DNA of 64,000 bases from Carboxylicivirga sp964602515 (GTDB lineage: Bacteria; Bacteroidota; Bacteroidia; Bacteroidales; Marinilabiliaceae), in NCBI GenBank assembly GCA_964602515.1, contig CAZRRJ010000001.1, positions 248,001 through 312,000 on the forward strand. Direction: 5' to 3'. Of this stretch, positions 19,254 through 28,543 are shown piece after piece. Each line of letters begins with the position of its first letter. Position 1 is the first letter of the stretch. The notes under the pieces were generated by a model that ran no database searches, was not told the DNA's origin, and worked only from the letters and a program-made list of their open reading frames with translations. Both the position numbers and the translations under genes were made by a program.

Positions 19254-21323
19254 ATGGAATCTAATTCTCGAATAATAATTCTTCTCTTTATGCTGTTGTC
19301 AGTAACATCAGCTTATGGGCAACGCTCAGACCTGAAGAAAGCAAAACAATACCTCATTAATGAAGAGTACTATCGTGCACTTGAATATTATCGCTTAGCG
19401 GGTGAGAGAGGAGCTAATTACGATACCCAGACTAAAATAGAGATGGCACGTTGTTTTTTTCATTTGAAGGATGTAACAGAAGCCTTCAACAGGTATGTTG
19501 AGCTACAGGATAAATTACAAGGAGAAGATGTTCTTAATTATGCATCTTGCTGGCATCAGGAGGGTGGTTTTGAATTAGCCATTGAGTGGTATGAAAAAGC
19601 CAAGAAGGAAGGTAGTAATCCACTTGATATGAATGCACTTATCAAAGCATGTGAGTGGGCTATGGAGAATGGAGACTTTGATCCTGAGGTAGTTGTTAAT
19701 CCTGCAAGTTTATTGGTTGGAGATCAGTCATTTGGTATACAATATTATAATGATGGTGTAGTATATTCAGCTGAAAAAGATGGCAATAGCAGAGGATTGG
19801 ATCGTTCAGGTAAAGCTTTTTTAAATCTGGCTTTTTCTAAAATAGTTGATGGCGAGTTACAAGAAGGAAGTGAAGGGTTTTCTAAAAACCTTGAGTCTGA
19901 TTACCATGTTGGAGCAACAGCTTTTACCAGTGACTATAAGCGTATTTACTATACGAAAGTGGTTCGTATTAAAGGTGGAGACAGTAGAATTAAGATATTT
20001 ACTTCTGAATTTGATGGTGACGACTGGATTAATGAAAAAGAACTTGGAATAAATTCTGACGATTATAATGTGGCTTATCCTGCTGTTTCTCCTGATGATA
20101 AGTACTTGTATTATACATCAACAGAGCGCGGTGGTTTTGGAAAAAAGGATTTATACAAAGCAGAGATAATGGCATCAGGAGATGTTAGCTCCGGTGAGAA
20201 TCTTGGAAACGGTATTAATACATTTGGTGATGATGTATGGCCTTTTATAGATAAAGATGGAAATCTTTTCTTTGCATCGGATGGGCACCTGGGGTTTGGT
20301 GGTCTGGATATTTTTAGAGCAGAAAAAACTGAGAGTGGTTTTGGTGAAGTAGTAAACCTTCGTCAGCCAATAAACAGTGGTAAAGATGATTTTGGCTATG
20401 TGTTAAACCCAAGAGACCCCAAAAGAGGTTTTCTTTCAACTAACCGGATTGGATCGGGTAGTACCGATGCGGTCTTTACAGTAGCACCACAAATTGCAGA
20501 AACCGAATCAAAGGAAGATGCTGTACCAATTGTTGGATTAGATGAAATACCAATTTTTGATTTAGAAGCTGAAAAAGTATACATTGAAGAGTCGGTTAAG
20601 GAACCTGTTATAGAAGATATACCTGTTGTTATTATTGATATGCCTTCGGATGATTTATCAATTTATCCGTCGTCTTTGACCACTAAATTAACATCTACTT
20701 TTAACGGTGGTGCTATATCGGGCGTAAGTATTATTATTACAGATGCTGATACCGGTGCTGAAGTTGCCTCAGGTATATCAGGTGATGATGGTAAAATAAG
20801 CATAGATATACCAGATGACTATAAAAACGAAAGTCAGGAGTTTAATATTGTTGTTTCCAAGGGCGATAAATTTGTTTCCAGACGAATGATTGTAAACATT
20901 ATGGAAATTAAAGACATCAATAATAATGGACTGATGTTAACACCGATTTTTAATGATGATGTTTTAGATGACATAGGTACTATGGTTATACCATACGAAG
21001 GTAGTCAGATAAGCAAAGAAGGTTTAGCTATAATAGATGAATTGACAACTTATTTAACAATGAATCCTAATGTAGTAGTGAAGCTGAATGGTCATACAGA
21101 AGCAAAAGGCAATCGTTATAACAATTTAGAAGTATCGCAAAGTATTGCAGAAAGAGTAGAACAAATAATGATATCAAAAGGCATTAGTGATGAGCAAATG
21201 ATTCCGCGTGGATATGGCGAACGTTACCTCAAAAACAAATGTAAACGTGGTGTTTATTGTTCTGATAGTGAACATTTGATCAATAGAAGAGTTGAAGTTG
21301 TCGTTTGGAGAATGCTGAAGTAA
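19254..21323 (+). CDS. PorE-like OmpA-family protein (TPR, PD40 beta-propeller, OmpA)
   Basis: 689 residues. A signal peptide ends at SAYGQ. TPR-like helices lie at about residues 25-140, and PD40 propeller blades at about 150-400 (AYPAVSPDDKYLYYTS, VWPFIDKDGNLFFASDG, GGLDIFRAEK). A carboxypeptidase-regulatory-like domain lies near 470-560. A C-terminal OmpA peptidoglycan-binding domain covers about 575-689 (LNGHTEAKGNRYNN, then NRRVEVVVW). This order matches PorE of Porphyromonas gingivalis, a periplasmic T9SS component that links the machine to peptidoglycan. Here it is third in the adhesin operon and may serve that one substrate. Confidence 0.9.
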   Translation: MESNSRIIILLFMLLSVTSAYGQRSDLKKAKQYLINEEYYRALEYYRLAGERGANYDTQTKIEMARCFFHLKDVTEAFNRYVELQDKLQGEDVLNYASCWHQEGGFELAIEWYEKAKKEGSNPLDMNALIKACEWAMENGDFDPEVVVNPASLLVGDQSFGIQYYNDGVVYSAEKDGNSRGLDRSGKAFLNLAFSKIVDGELQEGSEGFSKNLESDYHVGATAFTSDYKRIYYTKVVRIKGGDSRIKIFTSEFDGDDWINEKELGINSDDYNVAYPAVSPDDKYLYYTSTERGGFGKKDLYKAEIMASGDVSSGENLGNGINTFGDDVWPFIDKDGNLFFASDGHLGFGGLDIFRAEKTESGFGEVVNLRQPINSGKDDFGYVLNPRDPKRGFLSTNRIGSGSTDAVFTVAPQIAETESKEDAVPIVGLDEIPIFDLEAEKVYIEESVKEPVIEDIPVVIIDMPSDDLSIYPSSLTTKLTSTFNGGAISGVSIIITDADTGAEVASGISGDDGKISIDIPDDYKNESQEFNIVVSKGDKFVSRRMIVNIMEIKDINNNGLMLTPIFNDDVLDDIGTMVIPYEGSQISKEGLAIIDELTTYLTMNPNVVVKLNGHTEAKGNRYNNLEVSQSIAERVEQIMISKGISDEQMIPRGYGERYLKNKCKRGVYCSDSEHLINRRVEVVVWRMLK

Positions 21324-21343
21324 AGTAATTATTAAGATAATTA

Positions 21344-21988
21344 ATGGTAATATCGACTAAAATGAAACTTAAAACCATTATCCTATTTGCCTTATTTATC
21401 GTGTTTGGTCTGAATATAAAGGCTGACAAACTTGAAGGATTAAGAACAAATAAGAAGATAGTAAGGATGAAGTATGTGCAGGAGCCATATTTCGCTATAC
21501 AAATTGTGGCCTTAAGGCTACCACCACAAATGGCAGAGTTTTTTCATAATGCAGAAGTCGTTCGAGAGTATGCCTGCACGGATGGTTACGTTCGCTATTG
21601 TTTAGGCCAGTTTAATACATACGAAGCAGCCAAAGCAGCTATTAATGCGGTTAAAGCAAAGGGCTATAGACAAGCTTTTGTTGTTAATACAAATGAGTAT
21701 TTACTAGAAGGTAATTCAGCAGATTCTGCAACAAATGAAAAAGAAATTGATCCAGACAAAATTTATACTGTACAACTTAGTGCATTTCGTTTTCCGGTAT
21801 ATCTAAGTCATTTTAAGGATGTAGATAATGTAATGGAATTCAGGATGAAAGATAAAGTTTTTCGATATACAACTGGACAATTCGAAGGTCGTATTGCCGA
21901 AGAGCAACTTGCCAAAATAAAAGCACTTGGATACAAAGATGCCCATCTTGTAGAGCTCGATCTTTATTTGCCGTTTAAAATCGAATAA
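21344..21988 (+). CDS. Protein with two SPOR-like repeats
   Basis: 214 residues from the first ATG. A second ATG at 21362 begins a clean signal peptide (MKLKTIILFALFIVFG, cleaved near KAD), so I favour 21362 as the true start. The mature part has two repeats of about 70 residues, one starting YFAIQIVALRLPP and one YTVQLSAFRFPVY; each ends with a GQF...A...IKxxGYxxAxxV pattern typical of SPOR-like (septal peptidoglycan-binding) folds. It is probably periplasmic. It follows the PorE-like gene after 20 bp, and the rnpB promoter starts right after its stop. Confidence 0.75.
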   Translation: MVISTKMKLKTIILFALFIVFGLNIKADKLEGLRTNKKIVRMKYVQEPYFAIQIVALRLPPQMAEFFHNAEVVREYACTDGYVRYCLGQFNTYEAAKAAINAVKAKGYRQAFVVNTNEYLLEGNSADSATNEKEIDPDKIYTVQLSAFRFPVYLSHFKDVDNVMEFRMKDKVFRYTTGQFEGRIAEEQLAKIKALGYKDAHLVELDLYLPFKIE

Positions 21989-21995
21989 TTAATTG

Positions 21996-22003
21996 TAAAT
22001 TTG
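21996..22003 (+). promoter_or_regulatory. Candidate -7 box (TAAATTTG) of rnpB
   Basis: TAAATTTG matches the Bacteroidota TAnnTTTG element and ends 6-7 bp before the expected 5' end of RNase P RNA near 22010, which is the right distance for transcription initiation. A TTTG lies further upstream (21968-21971) but with longer than usual spacing. Confidence 0.6.
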
Positions 22004-22008
22004 CAGTG

Positions 22009-22376
22009 ATAGCAAGCCGGTCTATCGCTTTTGCCATTGGTAAAGGAGGAAAGTCTGGGCAATATAGAGTACCGTACTTCTGAATAGGAAGAAGCTCGTG
22101 AGGGTTTAGTAGCGTAGCAGAAAATAACCGCCTTCGGGTAAGGGTGAAAAGGTGAGGTAAGAGCTCACCAGTGTAGTAGGTGACTACTGTAGTTGTACGT
22201 CTTACGGATTGCAAGACCATGTATATCATAATTCCTTCGGGAATGAAGTTACTCGCTTTGTTTTTCCCCGGAAAAGTTGTGAGGGGTAGGTCGCTAAAGG
22301 TTACAGGTAACTGTAACCATAGATAAATGATAGACACTCTGTTAGGAGGCACAGGACCCGGCTTACAGGCTTGCTA
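22009..22376 (+). ncRNA. rnpB: RNase P RNA, bacterial class A
   Basis: The RNA component of RNase P, which matures the 5' ends of tRNAs. The 5' end AGCAAGCCGG pairs with the 3' end CCGGCTTACAGGCTTGCT as the P1 stem region. The conserved cores GGAGGAAAGTCTGGGC (about 22045-22060) and the 3' element GAGGCACAGGACCCGGCTTACA (about 22345-22366) are present. A run of T with TTTTTTCTTTCTT follows. It lies between the SPOR gene and yihY on the same strand, with its own promoter box. An open frame on the opposite strand (21975-22352) is a shadow. Confidence 0.95.
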
Positions 22377-22403
22377 TTTTTTCTTTCTTAAAAAGACTGC
22401 ATA

Positions 22404-23711
22404 ATGAAGGAGCGTTTAGCCAAAATAATTAATTACTTTAATGAGGAAATCTGGCGTATCAGAGCCGAAAAAACAACGAAGCGACAGTTTTTTCTAATAC
22501 GTGTCATACGTATATTAAGTATATCTGTTAAAGGTTTTATTAACGATAATTGTCAATTAAAAGCTTCTGCATTAACATTTTACTCACTTTTATCAGTTGT
22601 TCCTGTAGCAGCATTGGCTTTTGGTATAGCCAAGGGGTTTGGCCTTGACAGTAAATTGCAAATGATCTTAACCAAAAAACTTGAAGGGCAGGAAGAGGTA
22701 CTGGAATTTGTTACAAAATTTGCACTTACATATCTTGAGCGAACACCCGGAGGTGAAATAGCGGGTATTGGCCTGATATTATTGTTATGGGCAGTAATGA
22801 AAGTATTCGGTAATATTGAGCATTCGTTTAACGATATTTGGGAAGTTAAGCATGCACGTTCATTTATACGTAAGTTCAGCGATTATATATCTGTAATCCT
22901 AATTACAGTTTTATTTATGGTATCTAGTAGTGGTATGGTTGTTATTGTTACTAGGCAATTAAGAAACTTGGGTGTTGAAGGCTGTGGAATATCGTTTTTG
23001 CTCTATGTATCGTCGTTTGTATTGGTTTGTATTGTTTTTACACTATTACTTTACATTATGCCCAATGTAAGGGTTAAGTTCAGGTCGGCTCTATTTGGTG
23101 GTGTTATTTCAGGAGGACTCTTTCAGGCCTTACAATATGGCTATGTGCATTTTCAAAGCTCAGTAACAAGTTATAACGCTATATATGGTAGTTTTGCCGC
23201 ATTGCCCTTCTTTCTTATCTGGTTGCAGGCAAGTTGGGTTATTGTACTTTTGGGCGCTGAATTATCATTTGCATTTCAAAATGCAGATAGTTATGAGTTT
23301 GATGCCGATACACGGCGTATAAGTTATTCATATAAACGCCTTGTGCTACTTATGGTGGCTACCGATGTAATTAAGCATTTTGAACGGGGAGAAAGGGCAC
23401 CTTCCGCGATGGAGTTGTCTAACAGGCTTAAGCTACCTATTCGTTTAGTTAATGAGGTTTTGTATGAGCTTGTTGTTGGCCATGTATTTTCAGAAGTAAC
23501 CATTGATGATGATAAAGAAACATACTATCAGCCCGCTATTGATATTTGGCAATTAGATATTGTAAAAATTATTCAGATGGTTGAAGTAAAAGGGAGTGGA
23601 GACTTGCATTTTGAAGAAACAGATCACTTACTAAAATTAAAAAGCCTCTTATTGAATTTTGAACAGGAATTACTCAAAAGCTCTCAAAACGTTTTACTTA
23701 AGGACATATAA
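22404..23711 (+). CDS. YihY/BrkB-family inner membrane protein
   Basis: 435 residues. The YihY (UPF0761) signature is present: LKASALTFYSLLSVVPVAALAFG near residues 52-74, then six hydrophobic segments up to about residue 295, including WVIVLLGAELSFAFQN. A cytoplasmic C-terminal region of about 130 residues resembles a winged helix (SAMELSNRLKLPIRLVNEVLYELV). The family, once misnamed ribonuclease BN, has no firmly known function and has been proposed to be a transporter or envelope factor. It ends 11 bp before a bidirectional terminator. Confidence 0.9.
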   Translation: MKERLAKIINYFNEEIWRIRAEKTTKRQFFLIRVIRILSISVKGFINDNCQLKASALTFYSLLSVVPVAALAFGIAKGFGLDSKLQMILTKKLEGQEEVLEFVTKFALTYLERTPGGEIAGIGLILLLWAVMKVFGNIEHSFNDIWEVKHARSFIRKFSDYISVILITVLFMVSSSGMVVIVTRQLRNLGVEGCGISFLLYVSSFVLVCIVFTLLLYIMPNVRVKFRSALFGGVISGGLFQALQYGYVHFQSSVTSYNAIYGSFAALPFFLIWLQASWVIVLLGAELSFAFQNADSYEFDADTRRISYSYKRLVLLMVATDVIKHFERGERAPSAMELSNRLKLPIRLVNEVLYELVVGHVFSEVTIDDDKETYYQPAIDIWQLDIVKIIQMVEVKGSGDLHFEETDHLLKLKSLLLNFEQELLKSSQNVLLKDI

Positions 23712-23714
23712 AAC

Positions 23715-23748
23715 AAAAAAAGGCGAAACTAAAGAAGTGTCGCCTTTT
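23715..23748. terminator. Bidirectional terminator between yihY and the minus-strand RNA
   Basis: Arms GGCGA (23722-23726) and TCGCC (23740-23744) flank a 13-nt loop. On the plus strand TTTTAT follows. On the minus strand the hairpin is followed by seven T. It therefore terminates yihY and the convergent structured RNA. Confidence 0.8.
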
Positions 23749-23954
23749 ATATAAAGAACCGCACCAAACCGGGGTTTATTTAAACTCCTGTAAACAGGAT
23801 TTGAGTGCATGTGATTATCGATAATCCTCCGTACTATAAATAGTAACCACAAGGGCGAGGCCCGCTCTTTAAAAACATAGCGTCACTCGGTATTCTGATA
23901 GTGTTGAGTTTAACAACCTGATACGAATGATGCGGCATATTTTATTTTAATGAT
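23715..23954 (-). ncRNA. Unidentified structured small RNA (about 240 nt)
   Basis: No coding frame fits. On the minus strand a TTG-N20-TATATTTG promoter lies just upstream and a T-tailed hairpin ends it. Between them are nested stems: CCGCA with TGCGG, TTAAACTC with GAGTTTAA (8 bp, perfect), and GAGTG with CACTC. Local hairpins include GGGC-CTC-GCCC, ACTAT-TT-ATAGT, GATTA-TCGA-TAATC and TCCTGT-TT-ACAGGA. I could not match it to tmRNA, SRP RNA or RNase P RNA. A 6S-like regulator (the 6S-Flavo family of Bacteroidota) is possible, but the branched form is not the simple 6S rod. Strand is chosen from the promoter and T-run. Confidence 0.65.
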
Positions 23955-23960
23955 CGTATA

Positions 23961-23991
23961 CAAATATAGCGTTTTATACTTCTGTATCCAA
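23961..23991 (-). promoter_or_regulatory. Bacteroidota consensus promoter for the structured RNA
   Basis: On the minus strand TTG (23989-23991) is followed after exactly 20 bp by TATATTTG (23961-23968). This matches the Bacteroidota sigma-ABfr consensus (TTG, 19-21 bp, TAnnTTTG) in both sequence and spacing. Transcription should begin near 23954. Confidence 0.75.
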
Positions 23992-24083
23992 GGAATAATG
24001 GGGATTTGTATTTAAAATGAGTAGAAAGCTTTGATTAATAAAAAATTAAAATTTATACTTTTACCTTTACTTTAATTCAAATT

Positions 24084-24128
24084 ATGCATAAAACGATTTC
24101 AATGTACATTGAAATCGTTTTTATGCAT
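24084..24128. repeat. 22-bp near-perfect palindrome
   Basis: The arms 24084-24105 and 24106-24128 are complementary along their whole length apart from one extra T in the right arm, with no spacer (centre TGTACA). It could form a cruciform or a long hairpin. There is no T-run after it on either strand, so it is not an obvious terminator. It lies in a gene-free stretch. Confidence 0.8.
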
Positions 24129-24629
24129 ATTGAGAACAAGCATTGAAATAGAGCTAGCATGAAAATTTATCATCAGCACAAACTAAAAATTTTCACAAAT
24201 ATTGTCACATAACAACACAGCCCGAAAGTTATTGGCTTATTTGAATACTTATATGATCATAGAATTCAATCCATTACCTCATAGCTGCCTTATATTAATA
24301 TTGTCAATTTTCTAATATCTCACATCTACTCTTTTAAAATCTCTAAACTAGCGCTTCATGTCTATTATCTGACAATCTATTCATTAACATTTCACCTCTA
24401 AAAAATATAAACACACGAAACGAGACATGAGAAAGGTTATCATACACGAGGATAATATTTTTCAGGCGAGTTTCATATGGCAATTGAAAGAAAATATAAT
24501 CATATGAAATAAGTACCTTTATGCAGAGTTGGAAAATATTAAATTGTTTTGAAGCATAGTATACTAAATGCTATAAACAAACGGGAAATAAATTGTAGCA
24601 CTACAGTTATATAATTATAAGTAAATTAC
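24129..24629. other. AT-rich intergenic region upstream of the exonuclease gene
   Basis: About 500 bp with stop codons in every frame and no recognisable RNA gene. I saw no consensus promoter with correct spacing, although the promoter of the exonuclease/GIY-YIG gene must lie here. Confidence 0.4.
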
Positions 24630-25997
24630 ATGTACGTAATTGTTGATATTGAGACGACGGGTGGTAATATGAAAAATGGTAAAATAACAGAGATTGCTAT
24701 TTACCGTCACAATGGGGAAAAAATTATTGATGAGTTTGTTAGTCTGGTTAACCCTGAAAGTTATATTCCTCCATTTATAACATCTCTGACAGGTATAAGC
24801 AATGAAATGGTTGAATCGGCACCACCGTTTTATCAAATAGCCAAAGATGTAGTTGAAATTTGTAGAGGGGCTGTATTTGTAGCTCATAATGCTGGGTTTG
24901 ACTATAATTTTATAAAAGAAGAGTTTAAAAGTTTAGGCTTTAACTTTGAAATGCCAACCATATGTACGGTAAAATTAGCACGTAAGCTATTACCCGGGCA
25001 TACATCATATAGTCTTGGGAAAATATGTCCTGAGTTAGGTATTAGTAATGATGCACGCCATAGAGCTGCTGGTGATGCTCTGGCAACGGTGCAATTATTT
25101 GAGATTTTATTAAATAAGAATAATGGCTTAATAAACCCCGAAGATCCGTATAAAGCTTTTTCGGCTGATGGCTTGCACAAAGCTCTATCGATTGAATATA
25201 TTAGGAATTTGCCAGCTCAAACAGGGGTATACTACTTGCATGATGAGAATGGTGAGCTGATTTATATTGGAAAGAGCAAGAATATAAGAAACAGGATTAT
25301 TGCTCATCTTGGTAACCCCAAAACAAAAAAAGGGATTGAGATGAAGCAAAGGGTGGCTGATATTAGTTATGAACTTACAGGAAGCGAGTTGCTGGCTTTA
25401 CTAAAGGAGTCGCAGGAAATTAAAGACGAAATGCCTCGTTATAACAGGGCACAACGCAAGTCGCGCAAGCAGGTGGGGCTGTACCATTATCATGACCGTA
25501 AGGGGTATTTGCGTTTTGTTCTTAAAGTTAATAATGGGGTAGATAGTCCGAATATTACATTTGAAAGTATACAGGAGGGAAGAGAGCGTTTATTTAAATG
25601 GATTGATCAATACGAATTGTGTCAGCAGTTGTGTGGCTTATATGATGGTAATAATGGCTGTTTTCAATACCAGCTTAAAACGTGTAAGGGAGCTTGTGTT
25701 GGAGAAGAAAGTGATAAGGATTATAATAAACGTGTGCTACAGTTATTACAGAAACTGTCTTACGGGCATGAGAATCTTATTATACTTGATAAGGGGCGTA
25801 ATGATGAGGAAATGGCTGTTGTAGTAATTGAAAAGGGAAAGTATTTAGGATGGGGGTACATTAATAGCAGTGAATGTATTGAATCTCCGGAGCAGTTTAA
25901 AACACATATACAGTACTTTGATGATAACAGGGATACAAAAGCAATAATTACGGCATATATCCGTAACAAAAAATACCAAAAACTGATTCCTTATTAA
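24630..25997 (+). CDS. DEDDh 3'-5' exonuclease fused to GIY-YIG nuclease domain
   Basis: 455 residues. The N-terminal DnaQ/epsilon-like exonuclease (about 1-165) has the full catalytic set: D6 and E8 in IVDIETTG, D91 in HNAGFDYNF, and H144 and D149 in RHRAAGDA. A GIY-YIG domain follows (about 195-285): G199-V-Y201, Y212-I-G214, R220, and E in LKESQEIKDEMPRYN, as in the UvrC/Cho incision module. A C-terminal region of about 160 residues has several Cys. The combination suggests DNA repair; related fusions are common in bacteria. It is monocistronic. Confidence 0.88.
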   Translation: MYVIVDIETTGGNMKNGKITEIAIYRHNGEKIIDEFVSLVNPESYIPPFITSLTGISNEMVESAPPFYQIAKDVVEICRGAVFVAHNAGFDYNFIKEEFKSLGFNFEMPTICTVKLARKLLPGHTSYSLGKICPELGISNDARHRAAGDALATVQLFEILLNKNNGLINPEDPYKAFSADGLHKALSIEYIRNLPAQTGVYYLHDENGELIYIGKSKNIRNRIIAHLGNPKTKKGIEMKQRVADISYELTGSELLALLKESQEIKDEMPRYNRAQRKSRKQVGLYHYHDRKGYLRFVLKVNNGVDSPNITFESIQEGRERLFKWIDQYELCQQLCGLYDGNNGCFQYQLKTCKGACVGEESDKDYNKRVLQLLQKLSYGHENLIILDKGRNDEEMAVVVIEKGKYLGWGYINSSECIESPEQFKTHIQYFDDNRDTKAIITAYIRNKKYQKLIPY

Positions 25998-26319
25998 TAG
26001 TTTTATTGCTTTTGGGCAACCGTACCAGTTCCTTTATGCTTGTATCACAATTCATAGCAGGCAATAACTGCTAAGAAGTTTTAAAAACTGATTCCTGAAA
26101 AATAATGAGTAAAGCTTACACTCACTTAGCCTTATAATAGTCTTCATGTTCTTTTTAAATTAGTTTTTCAGTCCTTCCGGCATATTGTTATGTCATCCAC
26201 TGGAGTGCTTGATCAGATGGGAGATGCATTAGTGAGATAATTTAGATACCCCATTTTTCAGGTAGCTTGACTCAGCAAACCTATAATGACACACACTAAC
26301 CGCAAAGCACTTTCTTAGG
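25998..26319. other. Intergenic region with a 14-bp duplicated gene end
   Basis: AAAAACTGATTCCT occurs at the end of the exonuclease gene (25978-25991) and again at 26083-26096, each just before an in-frame stop. This looks like a remnant of a local duplication. No gene or RNA was recognised in the rest. Confidence 0.4.
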
Positions 26320-26781
26320 TTGAAAAAACAGGATTATTGGCTATTACGACTAAAAGAATATGGCGATAGCGAAGCTGAAAACAAGCGTACTTTTACCAAA
26401 ACGATACTTACTGAAGAACTTGAAGGACTCTATAAAAGCAAAGAACTTCAGAAATTGCTGATTTGGGAATTGAGTGATGAGGATGATATTGTTACCTCGT
26501 TGGTATTAAAAAGAGAAATAATGGCCGAGAAGCTCCTTGATAAAGGAAAGTATATACTTAAGGGGTATGGTATTAATTTCAACTTGATTCAGGCTATTCT
26601 GATTGCCGGGATATATTACCTGGTGCTTCATAAAGACAAGTCAACATTTTGCGACATGGATTTGAATAAAAAAACAGACCGAGATGAACTGTCCAGATCT
26701 ATTGAGTGGCTGGTTGATTTTATTTACGACAAAGCAGAAAAAGCCCATAAAATAGGCGTTGAAATCGAAAAAAGATGTTGA
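26320..26781 (+). CDS. Hypothetical protein with a TTG start
   Basis: 153 residues if it starts at the TTG at 26320; the frame is closed by a TGA at 26287-26289 and contains no ATG before residue 68. I do not recognise the family. The sequence is charged and helical at both ends, with a hydrophobic stretch near residues 90-105 (LIQAILIAGIYYLVL). It could be a real small protein or the remnant of a longer gene. A terminator lies 70 bp downstream. Confidence 0.5.
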   Translation: MKKQDYWLLRLKEYGDSEAENKRTFTKTILTEELEGLYKSKELQKLLIWELSDEDDIVTSLVLKREIMAEKLLDKGKYILKGYGINFNLIQAILIAGIYYLVLHKDKSTFCDMDLNKKTDRDELSRSIEWLVDFIYDKAEKAHKIGVEIEKRC

Positions 26782-26852
26782 GTTTACAGGTGTTTCGGCT
26801 GAACGGATACAGGAGCTTATTTAAATAAAAAGCTAAAGCCTTTATGTGTAAA

Positions 26853-26887
26853 AAAAAGGATATCATTTAGTGATGTCCTTTTTTTTG
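26853..26887 (+). terminator. Rho-independent terminator after the 26320 gene
   Basis: AAGGATATCA pairs with TGATGTCCTT (one mismatched position) across a short loop and is followed by a run of eight or more T. Confidence 0.8.
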
Positions 26888-27270
26888 CGAGCTTACGATG
26901 TTAGAAATTAATAGTTTGTAATATTATTTTATAGGTATTGAAATATATCGATTTAAACCACATAAAGACAAATGATAGTAATAAATAAATGTATTTATAT
27001 GTGTAATTAATGAAGAAAATACTTTATAATTGCATTGAGGATTGCAGGAAAGTTTAAGAATTAACAATAATCACTTTAAGGTTAATTTCTTGCGAGAAAA
27101 ACTAAGTAAAAAAGACTTACGACAAGTTAAACTTGTTCGTTTGCAATACTAAACTACTTAACCAGAAAAGAACCCAATCAAAAATTGAATGCTCAAATTA
27201 CCAAGTCTGGTCAGGTTCAAATATCAACCAGAGGTAAAGCAAAAGGCTTAATCTCACAATACAAAATTAT
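26888..27270. other. Intergenic region with a small palindrome
   Basis: About 380 AT-rich bases before the C10 peptidase remnant. The only clear structure is ACAAGTT-A-AACTTGT at 27122-27136, which is operator-like. No gene or RNA was recognised. Confidence 0.4.
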
Positions 27271-28543
27271 ATGAAAAAATCAATTTTTGACTACTTGTCA
27301 ATAGTTGTATTTCTGGGAGCTGTATTTTTAACCTCTTCGTGTGAAAGAGGTGTGGATTATGGGCTAGAACCAGTAACCCATCCATTGCAGAATAGACAGG
27401 TCTCATCAATACAGGCAAAGGCTTTTGCTTCGATGATGGCTAATAATTTATTCTCGAGCGAGGAGAATGGTGCTCAATTAAAAAGTGCTACAGCTAATGT
27501 CAATAGGAGTATAGAAGGTTTATCGGCTATTGTTGCAGAGAGTAAAGACACGGTATTGTTTTCTGTCAATTTTAGTGACAATAAGGGGTTTATGCTTATC
27601 TCAGGAGATTAGGGAGATGCGCCTATTGTTGCACTTTCTGATTCAGGTGCTTTTGATATTAATAACTTAAATCCTACAATAGAGATCTGGCTGAAGCAAC
27701 AGAAAGAACTAATATCTGCGCAAATGAAAGAGCTGCTGGATGAAAATGAGGATGAGCATTCGTTATGGTATGGCATAGCAAATGATACGTCTCAGGTGGA
27801 GATTGAATTTGTAGGAAATTTACCTGGATTAAAGTCCTGTCCTACGGGTGAGATACCTTCTGGTAGAACTACGGTTTACCCCTATACAGGTATGGTTAAC
27901 AAATGGGGGCAGGGAACCGGATATAACTTCAATGCGCCTATTCGAGGAGCTTTGGCGGGATGTCCTGCAGTGGCTATTGGCCAATTATGCTTTGACCAGG
28001 TGTTCCCAAATGACTATTACTATGCAGGGATGCCTTATGAATTACCCGGTAATTATAATAGACAAAATTCTATTTCATTAATGTTACGTGATATTGGGGA
28101 TAATATACCTAGATATTCATGGAGCGCTACATTTAGTGGAGCTACACCAGATAATATTCTTACGGGGCTTAAGCGGATAGGCTATTCGAATGCAAAGTTG
28201 GATAACTACAATCTAGTATCAGTATACAATGATTTGAAAAAGGGTGTTCCGGTTTTACTCGCAGCCTATCAGCATGGAAGTTATCAGGGGGGGACATATC
28301 TGGTTTTGTGATGGTTTTTTTGAAGCAAAAATTCAAATCACCCATAAAAAATGGCGACCTTTTAAGTGGCGAACCGATTGTGTTGTATATAGATATGATG
28401 ATTATCTTTATATGAACTGGGGATGGAATGGTGATCATAATGGATGGTTTAGGAGTGATATATCTAGTGACTGGAAGCCTGGCAGTGCCAACTTCAATTA
28501 TCAGCGCAAAATGTATACGAATCTTTTCCCAGTTTATAACTAA
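27271..28543 (+). pseudogene. Broken C10 (streptopain-like) cysteine peptidase lipoprotein gene
   Basis: The frame opens with a lipoprotein signal (hydrophobic segment then LTSSC), continues with a propeptide-like region, and is stopped by TAG at 27610-27612. The same frame continues after the TAG with family-like sequence through the catalytic Cys region (GCPAVAIGQ, TGT at 27961-27963). It is then lost at a run of seven G (28287-28293). One base less would restore the catalytic-His segment GGHIWFCDGF (CAT at 28295-28297) and the conserved end LYMNWGWNGDHNGWF. Two separate lesions in an otherwise full-length gene argue for a pseudogene. Neighbouring genes are intact. Confidence 0.85.

Noticed and set aside
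21975..22352. 125-codon open frame antisense to rnpB
   Set aside because: Lies inside the RNase P RNA gene on the opposite strand; no protein-like features.
23715..23954. Structured RNA identified as tmRNA or SRP RNA
   Set aside because: It lacks tRNA-like ends, a resume codon/peptide tag, and the SRP core GGTCAGG...GGAAGCAGCC-type motif.
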